A model generated the notes under the pieces. That model searched no databases, was not told the DNA's origin, and worked only from the letters and a program-made list of their open reading frames with translations. Below, piece by piece: positions 7,862 through 16,122 of a stretch of 42,571 nt of DNA (its first letter is position 1; every line of letters starts with the position of its first letter). Where the stretch lies: positions 1 to 42,571 of the forward strand of contig CACGLE010000011.1 of NCBI GenBank assembly GCA_902573725.1, given 5' to 3'. The translations under genes were made by a program, and so were the position numbers. This DNA is from an uncultured SAR116 cluster alpha proteobacterium (GTDB lineage: Bacteria; Pseudomonadota; Alphaproteobacteria; Puniceispirillales; Puniceispirillaceae).

Positions 7862-8806
7862 TCACAAATCTGCAATATTATAAGACACTCCTACCGGTAT
7901 AATAGCATATGGATTTATTTTAAGATGTGAAAGGTAGTAATGATCAATTACATGGTCAAGCTTGATTGTAGAAAGAACTTTTGGAGTATTAAGTAGTCGA
8001 TGCATGTAGCTATGAACGTTTGGATAATCACGCAGTTTTTTCTTATTGCATTTAAAATGATAATAATAAATTGGATCAAAACGAACCAATGTTGGAAGTA
8101 GTCGCCAATCTACTTCACATGCTTCATCACCAAGAAGAAAAAGATTTTCATTTAAAATTTTCTCTAATTCGTCCAGTGTTTTAAATAATAAATCAACTGC
8201 TTTAAAATAAGCTTCTTGTGATTTTGCAAAACCCACGCGGTAAACTCCATTATTCAACCCGCGATATATTAAATCATTCATGGACTGAAGTTTTTCATTA
8301 TCATAAAATTTTGTCATCCGGTTTTCATCTTGGCCAGTAAGGGCACAGAAGGGCCCATCTAGCATTCTGATTATTTCAGAAGATTCGTTATTTACAATCG
8401 TTTTGGTTTTTTTATCCCAAAGTGTTGGAACTGTCACTTTGCCTGTAAATTTATTATCTACGTGGGTATACAACTGATGCAAGTAATCAATTTTTAGACC
8501 GGTATTGTTGAAAACGTCAGAATACTCCATAAAATTCCAACCATCCGGATAGCTAATAGGATGTACAATTGAGACACCGATTACATCTTCGAGATTTAAA
8601 AGCGCACGATATAGTAAGGCGCGATGTGCCCATGGACATGCATAAGCAACAATTAATTCATATCTTCCAGCTTCGGCAGGAAAGTCACCTCTACCTGGAG
8701 CAGTAATAAAATTCCGATATGGAGATTCAGGGCGAATGAAACTTCCATCAGGCGCCTGTTTGCCTTCAAAATCTGCGCCCCAAACGCCGTCTACCAACAT
8801 ACCCAT
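7862..8806 (-). CDS. Glutathionyl-hydroquinone reductase (YqjG/PcpF/ECM4-type GST)
   Basis: A 314-residue xi-class GST. It reduces glutathionyl-hydroquinones to hydroquinones, releasing glutathione disulfide. The N-terminal FIRPESPYRNFI stretch and the catalytic CPWAHR motif (Cys57) are diagnostic. The C-terminal half has the long helical domain, with DWRLLPTLVRFDPIYYYHFKCN typical of the family. Length matches E. coli YqjG. AGGA upstream supports the ATG at 8806, though another in-frame ATG lies two codons on. It is preceded by the terminator of the ABC operon and followed after 25 bases by a second GST gene. Its presence argues that the cell meets quinones or hydroquinones from aromatic breakdown. 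Confidence 0.92.
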   Translation of the reverse strand: MGMLVDGVWGADFEGKQAPDGSFIRPESPYRNFITAPGRGDFPAEAGRYELIVAYACPWAHRALLYRALLNLEDVIGVSIVHPISYPDGWNFMEYSDVFNNTGLKIDYLHQLYTHVDNKFTGKVTVPTLWDKKTKTIVNNESSEIIRMLDGPFCALTGQDENRMTKFYDNEKLQSMNDLIYRGLNNGVYRVGFAKSQEAYFKAVDLLFKTLDELEKILNENLFLLGDEACEVDWRLLPTLVRFDPIYYYHFKCNKKKLRDYPNVHSYMHRLLNTPKVLSTIKLDHVIDHYYLSHLKINPYAIIPVGVSYNIADL

Positions 8807-8830
8807 TTAAAATTTTTCCTATTTATAAAT

Positions 8831-8864
8831 AAAGAAGGCCAGCATTTGCCGGCCTTCTTATTTG
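8831..8864 (-). terminator. Rho-independent terminator of the ABC operon
   Basis: Seen: a 9-bp perfect stem (8832-8840 pairing with 8851-8859, AAGAAGGCC against GGCCTTCTT) with a 10-base apical part that can form two more G-C pairs. On the minus strand it is followed by TATTTATAAAT. It lies just after the binding-protein gene and before the hydroquinone reductase gene. Confidence 0.75.
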
Positions 8865-8878
8865 TAACCAATTTAGCT

Positions 8879-9943
8879 TTACGCAGGTCTCTTTGCTAGG
8901 CCAAGAGACTCCTGTGCTGCATGCAAGAAACGCAAATCAACTGCATCGCGCCAGTCAAAATCGGATGGTACTTGACCGAGGTCACGTACACCTTGTGCGA
9001 AGCTATCCATTGACTCCGCAGTAAATCCGCCATCTTTGCAGATTTGGTCTAATTCAACCTCATACTGAGCTTCAAACTCCGGTGGGATATCAAAACCTTT
9101 TGCTCTCATTTCAGAATAAGCAGCATCCTTATTTGCAGGGTCAAATAACCACTGTCTTGCTTTTAATTCGGCATACTGCCAAGCATAAAGTGCATCTTCG
9201 TTTTTATCGCCCCACTCCATGTTAGTAATAAAACCCTCTTGCGGCACTTCATATTGAGTTGCTGAAATAAATTTTCCACCATTATCCTTTAGACCTTTTT
9301 CATGGCGAGGAAATACAGATCCTCCGGTAAGGACACCAGCAATAATTGCTTTCATTCTTCCATCAGAACCGCCTTTCATTGGTACCATTTCTACATCTTT
9401 ATCTGGGTCTATTCCGTTCTGAATAAGAATTTGACGTTGTATCCAAGTATTTCTGCCTCCGAGGCCACCACCAGAGATTTTTCCTCCTTTGAGGTCATCA
9501 AAAGTTTGAATACCCTTACCAACACCCATAATCCACCATTCTTTATCACGATATACGCTAAGAAGCTTTAAAGGCTTTCCGCTTGCTGCATGGGAGCCAA
9601 AAAGAACGTCAACGTCAGAGTGAGCTACATCAAGGCTTCCGCCGATAAGGCCAGGAAAGTACTCATCGGTCAAATAAAACTCAATATCCTCTATACCAGC
9701 ACTCTCATAAAATCCCTTAAATTGGGCAAGACGCCATGACCACTGAGCGGCATAATTAGGATTCCAATCTGCCATTCTAATAGTACTGACGCTGGACTTT
9801 ATAGCTGAAGAATCAACCGCCCAGGCGCCTTTAAAAGGCACTGCAGTTGCTCCAATTGCTATGCCAAGCGCTCCTAAACCACCCTTGAGCAAAACCTCTC
9901 TTCGAGGCAGTAGTATCTTTGTCTTTTGTTTTAATCTCGCCAT
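8879..9943 (-). CDS. ABC transporter substrate-binding protein, NitT/TauT (NMT1-like) family
   Basis: A 354-residue periplasmic binding protein. The N-terminus carries Arg14-Arg15 in LLPRREVLLKGG followed by a hydrophobic stretch ending near AWA, which looks like a Tat-type signal peptide. The mature part has NMT1/SsuA-like features, such as VLFGSHAASGKPLKLLSVYRD and the FDDLKGGKISGGGLG segment. Known family ligands are sulfonates, taurine, nitrate, pyrimidines and aromatic acids. GGGAGG before the ATG is a very strong ribosome site. It lies last in an ATPase-permease-binding protein operon with a 45-base gap after the permease. The ligand is not predictable by eye. Confidence 0.85.
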   Translation of the reverse strand: MARLKQKTKILLPRREVLLKGGLGALGIAIGATAVPFKGAWAVDSSAIKSSVSTIRMADWNPNYAAQWSWRLAQFKGFYESAGIEDIEFYLTDEYFPGLIGGSLDVAHSDVDVLFGSHAASGKPLKLLSVYRDKEWWIMGVGKGIQTFDDLKGGKISGGGLGGRNTWIQRQILIQNGIDPDKDVEMVPMKGGSDGRMKAIIAGVLTGGSVFPRHEKGLKDNGGKFISATQYEVPQEGFITNMEWGDKNEDALYAWQYAELKARQWLFDPANKDAAYSEMRAKGFDIPPEFEAQYEVELDQICKDGGFTAESMDSFAQGVRDLGQVPSDFDWRDAVDLRFLHAAQESLGLAKRPA

Positions 9944-9988
9944 TTTTTTCCTCCCATTTTGTTTTTGTTTTCGGTATCTGTGTAGGCA

Positions 9989-10864
9989 TCACAGATGATT
10001 CACATTTCGCCATGGGGCTACTTTAGCCTCAAGCCATCGTGTGAAATTTATAAGTGATAGTGACATCACGATTAGTAAAAGTAGGACTGCGAAAGTCATT
10101 GCAGTGTTAAAAGTATCTGCGGAACGTTGGATGAGGTATCCCAGACCATTTGAACCACCAAATAATTCGGCGATCACAACACCGATTAGTCCGCGGCCTA
10201 TGCCTTGTTGTATTCCAGAAATAATGAATGGTAATGTGTATGGCAGTACCACTTTATAGTAAAGTTGTACTCTATTTGCTCCGAAGACTTTTGCGGCTGC
10301 TAAAAGGGATTTTTCAGTTGTTTTAACTCCTGCCCATGCATTTATTACGATTGGAAAAACTGCAGAAATAACAATAATAGTTACCTGCATCGTTGTTGTG
10401 AATCCAAGAAATAAAATAAAAAGAGGAACTAGAGCAATTCTAGGAAGCGAGGCTAGTGCCCATACATATGGGCTTAAAATAGATTCTACATACTTATTTC
10501 CACCCATCAGTAACCCACCAGGTATGCCTATCGCCATAGCTATCGCAAGCCCGGTCATCAAATTCGTAAAACTATGAAGAAAATGGTCTAATATACTTCC
10601 AGAAAATACAGCTCCTTCGGGAGCTCTTGTTGTCATTCCAACCCATAACTCTTGAAACATTGCAGAGGCTTTTGGAAGAAACAAAGAATTGATGTTACCA
10701 TATGTTGTGACAATCTCCCAAAGAATGAAAAAGATGATTAAATTGACAGAAGTTACAACAAAACCTCTAGTTCTTCTCCAAACCTCTTTAAAAGTCCAAC
10801 CTACATCTTGTATTCGATTTGGGTCATCAGTTTCATACTGTATTTGTTCAGTTGCCTTAGCCAT
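9989..10864 (-). CDS. ABC transporter permease, NitT/TauT family
   Basis: A 291-residue inner-membrane permease with about six membrane segments. The conserved cytoplasmic coupling loop reads NAWAGVKTTEKSLLAAAKVFGA, the EAA-type motif of SsuC/TauC permeases, and LPFIISGIQQGIGRGLIGVVIAELFGG follows as is typical. The start is preceded by AGAGGTGA and lies two bases after the ATPase stop, so translation is coupled. The protein would form the homodimeric channel for the binding protein downstream. The N-terminal 25 residues are polar and cytoplasmic. Confidence 0.88.
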   Translation of the reverse strand: MAKATEQIQYETDDPNRIQDVGWTFKEVWRRTRGFVVTSVNLIIFFILWEIVTTYGNINSLFLPKASAMFQELWVGMTTRAPEGAVFSGSILDHFLHSFTNLMTGLAIAMAIGIPGGLLMGGNKYVESILSPYVWALASLPRIALVPLFILFLGFTTTMQVTIIVISAVFPIVINAWAGVKTTEKSLLAAAKVFGANRVQLYYKVVLPYTLPFIISGIQQGIGRGLIGVVIAELFGGSNGLGYLIQRSADTFNTAMTFAVLLLLIVMSLSLINFTRWLEAKVAPWRNVNHL

Positions 10865-10866
10865 CT

Positions 10867-11679
10867 TTATTCACCTCTTGTAGTCTGCATTGCTTCGTCT
10901 TTGACTAAGTTCCATATATGATCGCGCAACTCAGCATAGGTTTTTGATATTTTTACCTCAGAATTATTCATCCTTGGCCGAGGAAAGTCGATATTTACAA
11001 TTTCTTTTATTTTTCCTGGTCTATAGGAAATAACCACTACTCGGTCACCTAATAGTATAGCCTCGTCTATCGAATGAGTGATAAAAACACAAGTTTGACC
11101 TGTTTCCATCACAATTCGTTCCATCTCAGCTTGCATAGCCTCTCTTGTCATAGCATCAATTGCCGCAAATGGTTCATCAGCAAGTAAAATATCGGGATTG
11201 GTAGCAAGAGCTCTAGCAATTCCAACACGCTGTTTCATCCCACCAGATAGCTCATATGGAAAAGACTTTTCAAACCCTGCCAGATCCACTAGTTCAAGAC
11301 AGTTTTTAACTCTTTGTTTTTTTTCTTCTTCACTGATTCCAAGATTTTGAAGCTCATAGGGCAAACGTATGTTAGACTCTACAGTTCTCCAGGGAAGCAA
11401 TGCATAATCTTGAAAGACCATCGCACGGTCAGGCCCCGGTGCAGTCACTTCTTCTCCTCGTACTTTCACGCTGCCTCCTGACTTTGGAATTAACCCTGAA
11501 ACAGCATTGATAAAGCTGGTTTTTCCACAACCAGAAGGGCCTACTAAAACTACAAACTCCCCTTTTTTTATTTCTAAGTTTATATCTTGAAGGGCAATGA
11601 GTTTTTTCCGCTCCCTATGCAAATCATAAGAAATTGTTAGGTCGTCAGCTACTATTATATTTTCATTCGAAATCGGCAT
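10867..11679 (-). CDS. ABC transporter ATP-binding protein, NitT/TauT family
   Basis: A 270-residue ATPase of the SsuB/TauB type. Walker A GPSGCGKT at 47-54, Q-loop Gln90 in MVFQDYALLPW, signature LSGGM at 144-148, Walker B ILLADEP at 164-170 and switch His in FITHSIDEA are all intact. It should power the importer formed with the next two genes. It is the first gene of the operon and has an exceptionally strong ribosome site (GGAGGGGGG) before the ATG. The upstream 239 bases must hold the operon promoter. Confidence 0.92.
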   Translation of the reverse strand: MPISNENIIVADDLTISYDLHRERKKLIALQDINLEIKKGEFVVLVGPSGCGKTSFINAVSGLIPKSGGSVKVRGEEVTAPGPDRAMVFQDYALLPWRTVESNIRLPYELQNLGISEEEKKQRVKNCLELVDLAGFEKSFPYELSGGMKQRVGIARALATNPDILLADEPFAAIDAMTREAMQAEMERIVMETGQTCVFITHSIDEAILLGDRVVVISYRPGKIKEIVNIDFPRPRMNNSEVKISKTYAELRDHIWNLVKDEAMQTTRGE

Positions 11680-11918
11680 ATTAAATCCCCCCTCCGAGAA
11701 TATGAATATGAACTATAACTGAAGTAAAAGTGTTTAGTGTTGAATGAAAATCGTCAAGTAGAAAATTCTAATTTTTGAATTTTTCTTCCAAATTATCGAT
11801 AATATTCAACTATTTAACTTAAAATCATTCTAAACTATGCTCTTTTTTATGAGAGATTTATCGAGAAAATTAATGTCGTTTTTTACATGAAATGAAGGTA
11901 GACTTATCTTTTAATTTT

Positions 11919-13268
11919 TTAAAATATCGAATAGTCGACTTGCTTATTTTTATTTATTGTGGAATATAATGCTGGCATAGGATACTTCAAGCCTGAGGCA
12001 CAATTATATAGAATTGCTCTCTGGCTATCTGAAATCATTCCTCTTTGTAAAGCCTGTTTATATGCTACTGCAGTGGCAGCTCCCTCTGGGCACAGTAATA
12101 AACCATCTTTCTTAGCAATTTCATCTCTCATATTCACAATTTCATTATCATCTACTATTATTCCGAAGCCATCTGATTCTTTTATAGCTCGAATAATAAG
12201 AAAATCCCCAACTGCGACTGGAACCCTAATTCCAGCTGCTATTGTTTGGGCATTTTCCCAAATTGGGGCATGTTCAAGACCTTCCTGCCAGGCTTTTACA
12301 ATAGGAGCGCATCCGGATGATTGAACTGCTATCATTTTTGGAAGTTTCCCTTTAATCCAACCAAGGCTTTTTAATTCCTGAAATGCCTTCCACATTCCAA
12401 TAAGCCCAGTTCCTCCGCCGGTTGGATAGAAAATCAGGTCAGGTAAATTCCAACCTAATTGCTCTGCTAGCTCAAGTCCCATTGTTTTCTTGCCCTCTAT
12501 TCGATAAGGCTCTTTTAAGGTTGAGACATCAAACCAACCAGTTGCTTCCTTCCCTTCACCCACTATTTTACCACAATCATTGATTAGGCCGTTTACTTTA
12601 TAAGTTTTAGCACCTTGTAGTCTAATTTCTCTTACATTAATATCAGGGGTATCTTCTGGGCAGAAAACAGTCGATTTTATTCCGGCCTGACTAGCATACG
12701 CAGCCATTGCGGCACCTGCATTACCGTTAGTTGGAATAGCCAAATGGTTAATGCCGAAAGATTTGGCCATGGAAACCGCTAGGCTTAAACCTCGAGCTTT
12801 AAAGGAGCCTGTTGGCAGACGACCCTCATCTTTAATTAAAATTTTTCCCTTTTGACCTCCTAAAATTAGGGCTGATTGCTTCAAGGGAATAAGTGGAGTT
12901 ACAATTTCTCCGAGCGATATTCTATTTTTAGGCTCCGCTACAGGAAGCATCGGGGCATATCGCCAAAACCCTGGACTGTTGGAATTTGCGATTTCAGAAC
13001 GAGACAATTCGCTTTTCATTTTTTCTAAGTCATATCGAACAAGTAAAGGGCGTTGAACTTTAGATAACCCATGAATTTGGCCAGCAGGATAGTGCTCTCC
13101 AGTCAGAGAACATTCAAGATGAGTTACGTAATAGTGATTTTTTGCCACGATTTTTCTTTCAAATATTTTTGCTTTTAAGTTGGAAGTTAGATGAACTTTT
13201 ACCTTTAAGTCAACTAATCCAGAAATCTTTGACGTTGCCCGAGTATTACAACTACGGTTACTGCGCAT
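11919..13268 (-). CDS. Threonine synthase-like PLP-dependent enzyme
   Basis: A fold-type II PLP enzyme of up to 449 residues. The PLP lysine is Lys157 in GSFKARG, the phosphate-binding loop is PTGGGTGLIG, and an N-terminal LECSLTGEHYPAG segment is typical of threonine synthases and related enzymes. It would convert O-phosphohomoserine to threonine or act on a related substrate. The first 45 or so residues, before the usual YVTHLEC start, are not typical and overlap the end of the EamA gene by 55 bases. No internal ATG, GTG or TTG codon gives a family-length start, so either the extension is real or a rare start codon is used. The EamA partner suggests amino acid or metabolite export. Confidence 0.78.
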   Translation of the reverse strand: MRSNRSCNTRATSKISGLVDLKVKVHLTSNLKAKIFERKIVAKNHYYVTHLECSLTGEHYPAGQIHGLSKVQRPLLVRYDLEKMKSELSRSEIANSNSPGFWRYAPMLPVAEPKNRISLGEIVTPLIPLKQSALILGGQKGKILIKDEGRLPTGSFKARGLSLAVSMAKSFGINHLAIPTNGNAGAAMAAYASQAGIKSTVFCPEDTPDINVREIRLQGAKTYKVNGLINDCGKIVGEGKEATGWFDVSTLKEPYRIEGKKTMGLELAEQLGWNLPDLIFYPTGGGTGLIGMWKAFQELKSLGWIKGKLPKMIAVQSSGCAPIVKAWQEGLEHAPIWENAQTIAAGIRVPVAVGDFLIIRAIKESDGFGIIVDDNEIVNMRDEIAKKDGLLLCPEGAATAVAYKQALQRGMISDSQRAILYNCASGLKYPMPALYSTINKNKQVDYSIF

Positions 13269-14173
13269 GCAAAAAAAATCATTTCCTTTTTTATGAGCTC
13301 ACTGAGTAGCCAGTAGGATATGAATATTGTGATAAATGGCTGTAGAAACTGTATTTGTCCTATTTTCGCTATACCACCCCTGGAGAGTGCAATGCTCCAT
13401 AAACAATTTCCAATAAACATCGATAAAAGACCTAAATAAATGATACCTAATAGTGAACCACTATGTTCGATAGCATTTTGAATTGAATGATTTTTTGGCC
13501 ATAATAGAAAAGAAAGTAAAAAGGAAATGGGTGAGGTGAGACACAAGCTCCAAGAAATTATAGAAAATCCTGATATTTTCTTATTTAATGAGGCGCTTTT
13601 TGTATATCCAACTGCTGCACAAATACATGCAACAAACAGCCAAAAATTTCCCAAAACAAACCTTTGAATATCTAATTTATTTAAATTTACCCCCATTGTA
13701 TATTCATTTACCATGAATATCCCAACCAAGGCTGCAGCAGTAAAAGAACAAAACCAAAATAAAAGAGGTGGTTTTTCTTTGGCCATGATTACTGCAGCTG
13801 CAGATAGACATAATGGAAGCATAGAAAGTATTACAGCGGTATATGCGCTTGAAACTTCTGCTAAAGCAAAAGCTACTGCTCCAGGAAACCCAAAGACTAT
13901 AAGAAGTCCAATGACTAATAGTTCATAAATCTCATTTATTTTGAATCGGGCAGAAATTTTAAGGCTCATATAATCCCTTTTTTGCAAGTTTTTCAGTTTT
14001 AGATAAATAAAAAAAATAATGGCAAATAGTGTCGCGCAGGAAGCTCTGAGAGCAGTAACATGAAGTGGTGAGTAAATTTCCAAAACCAGTTTTGTTGCTG
14101 GTAGGGTTCCTGCAAATAATAAAATAGCTAGAAAACCTATGATAAAAAAGAAGTTATTCGACAACTTTTTCAA
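13214..14173 (-). CDS. EamA/DMT-family transporter
   Basis: A 319-residue integral membrane protein with ten predicted hydrophobic segments arranged as two EamA repeats. Helix one is FFFIIGFLAILLFAGTLPATK, and the second repeat ends GGIAKIGQIQFLQPFITIFISYWLL, a typical EamA motif. Members export amino acids and other small metabolites. The start is TTG at 14173 with TTAGGAG eight bases upstream. Its 3' end overlaps the threonine-synthase-like gene, which suggests a coupled operon. The gene is divergent from the dipeptide importer genes. Confidence 0.88.
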   Translation of the reverse strand: MKKLSNNFFFIIGFLAILLFAGTLPATKLVLEIYSPLHVTALRASCATLFAIIFFIYLKLKNLQKRDYMSLKISARFKINEIYELLVIGLLIVFGFPGAVAFALAEVSSAYTAVILSMLPLCLSAAAVIMAKEKPPLLFWFCSFTAAALVGIFMVNEYTMGVNLNKLDIQRFVLGNFWLFVACICAAVGYTKSASLNKKISGFSIISWSLCLTSPISFLLSFLLWPKNHSIQNAIEHSGSLLGIIYLGLLSMFIGNCLWSIALSRGGIAKIGQIQFLQPFITIFISYWLLSELIKKEMIFFACAVTVVVILGQRQRFLD

Positions 14174-14363
14174 AGCAGAAAACTCCTAAAGAATGGTAGA
14201 AAGAGAAATTTGATAAACATAATTTTTCACAAAAAACACCTAACTTATTGTAATTATGTAACGAATTATTTTTCTAATATTATCGAATTTTTCTTGCAGG
14301 CAGGTAATTGATCGTTACAGTATATAGTAAAATAAACTAAAAATAGTGCAAAAGGGGAGAAAA

Positions 14364-16007
14364 ATGAGAAACATTTTAATTGTAGCCTATTCCATTTTGC
14401 TCGGATTATTTTTAACTGTAGGAGTCAATGCTCAAACAATTAAAAATCCTGGCGTATTGGTGCATGCGGCTGATGATGAAGCAACAACTCTTGACCCGGC
14501 CCAAGTTGAGGCTGGTGAGGGTGGAGAAACGGTTATTCTCCAAGTATATGACAGATTATTGGAATTTGGGCCATCTGGACCTGAACTTATTCCTGGGTTG
14601 GCAACGACAGTGCCTTCAGTAGAAAATGGTATGATAAGTGATGATGGCATGACATACACATTTAAAATCAGAAAAGGTGCAGTTTTTCATGATGGTACAG
14701 ATGTAACCGCTGAAGACGTTAAGTTCTCATGGGACAGAATTGTTGAAATGGATTTACCTGAGGGACAGGCTGGCGTTATTTCAGACATTGTTTCTGAGAC
14801 AAAAGTAGTGGATGATTATACCTTTCAGGTAATTCTTCTGGAACCTAGTGCAAGTTTCTTGAATAGCACTGTCGTCTCTATGGCTGCATCGATTGTAAGT
14901 AAGGATGCGGTTATGGCGAATGGTGGTGTTGTAGAAGGAGAGCCGAATGAATATATGGCACAAAACGCCGTTGGCTCTGGACCTTATAAATTGAAAGCCT
15001 GGAATCGTGGGGAGAATATTCTTCTAGATATCAACGAAAATTACTGGGGCAACAAAGCAAAATTAGCTGCACGTATAGAAATTGGTGCTGAACCTGATGT
15101 TAGAGTGTTGGGTTTGCGGGCAGGTAATTATGACACAATAGAAACAGACCCATCTTTTGTAGCGGATATAGAAGGTGCGGATGGTGTTACACTCCATACG
15201 GGAGGTTTGTTACTTGAGCCTATTCATGTTGGTTTTAATCTAAATATTCCTAACGGCGCGCTACCAAAGGAAGACACAATTCCAACAGATTTTTTTCACG
15301 ACCCGAGAATACGCCAAGCTTTTAATTACGCTTTTGATTACGAAGCTTTTCTTATGGGTCCTTTGGCTGGTTTTGGGGAATTTAATCCACATTATCTGCC
15401 AATTGGTATATTTGGACATGACCCAGATGCGCCAAGATATGGGGCTCAGGACAAGGCTAAAGCAGAAGCCTTGTTTCGTGAAGCCGGTTACTGGGATAAT
15501 GGCTTTTCAGTTTCTGTAATTACTGAGGAAGCAAATCTCTTTGCAGACGCTGCACTTGTACTTAAAGACTCTATTGAGGGTTTAAACCCAAATTTTAGAA
15601 TAAATGTGTTGGCAGTAGCTGAGGCTGTTTTTGATGAAGCACATGCACAAAATCCAGTGGAATATGCCATGTGGGTTAAAAACGCAGACCCATTCGCTGA
15701 TCCTCATCCGTACATGAGTGCTTATCAGCATCCAGATGGGGAATGGGGGGAAGTACATGGGTTTGCAAATGGATATCGCAACCCAGAAAAAATTGCTGAG
15801 CTCATAGATGGTGCATCAACAGAGCTTGATGTCAAAAAAAGAGCGGCAATGTATTCTGAACTTCAAAAAATGCTATTTGATGATCCTATGTGGCTGATCA
15901 CAGCTCAAGAGGGTGTGACAATGGCTTACCGGGAGTGGGTTACAGGATTTGTACATAATCCGCTGTGGCCTCGGCCAAGTTTGAGGTTTTCTTACTTAGG
16001 TAAGTAA
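14364..16007 (+). CDS. ABC transporter substrate-binding protein, family 5 (dipeptide/oligopeptide type)
   Basis: A periplasmic binding protein of 547 residues. A Sec signal (MRNILIVAYSILLGLFLTVG, cleavage near VNA-QT) precedes the mature fold, which has the family hallmarks DEATTLDPAQVEA, YDRLLEFGP and GMTYTFKIRKGAVFHDGTDVTAEDVKFSWDR. The last is the SBP_bac_5 signature region. The ATG at 14364 is preferred over a GTG six codons earlier because AGGGGAG lies at ideal spacing. It heads the complete binding protein-permease-permease-ATPase-ATPase operon. The ligand could be a peptide, an opine-like compound or another small molecule. Confidence 0.92.
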   Translation: MRNILIVAYSILLGLFLTVGVNAQTIKNPGVLVHAADDEATTLDPAQVEAGEGGETVILQVYDRLLEFGPSGPELIPGLATTVPSVENGMISDDGMTYTFKIRKGAVFHDGTDVTAEDVKFSWDRIVEMDLPEGQAGVISDIVSETKVVDDYTFQVILLEPSASFLNSTVVSMAASIVSKDAVMANGGVVEGEPNEYMAQNAVGSGPYKLKAWNRGENILLDINENYWGNKAKLAARIEIGAEPDVRVLGLRAGNYDTIETDPSFVADIEGADGVTLHTGGLLLEPIHVGFNLNIPNGALPKEDTIPTDFFHDPRIRQAFNYAFDYEAFLMGPLAGFGEFNPHYLPIGIFGHDPDAPRYGAQDKAKAEALFREAGYWDNGFSVSVITEEANLFADAALVLKDSIEGLNPNFRINVLAVAEAVFDEAHAQNPVEYAMWVKNADPFADPHPYMSAYQHPDGEWGEVHGFANGYRNPEKIAELIDGASTELDVKKRAAMYSELQKMLFDDPMWLITAQEGVTMAYREWVTGFVHNPLWPRPSLRFSYLGK

Positions 16008-16023
16008 ATTTAATCTAGTTACA

Positions 16024-16062
16024 GTCAACCGTATAATTACACAGTGGTAACATACGGTTGGC
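16024..16062 (+). promoter_or_regulatory. Intercistronic hairpin between binding protein and permease genes
   Basis: Seen: an arm at 16024-16034 pairs with 16052-16062 over about 11 positions, including one G-U wobble, with a short inner TTAC/GTAA stem. There is no long U tract after it. Hairpins here often protect or partly terminate the transcript so that binding protein is made in excess of membrane parts. That function is inferred from position. Confidence 0.6.
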
Positions 16063-16122
16063 TTGTTAATTTCTAGTCATTAGAATAAGACAATATTTTT
16101 TTCCTACTTAACGGAATGACCT

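Noticed and set aside
13713-13928. Small reading frame on the plus strand inside the EamA gene
   Set aside because: Antisense shadow of a well-supported membrane protein, with no ribosome site and no recognisable features.
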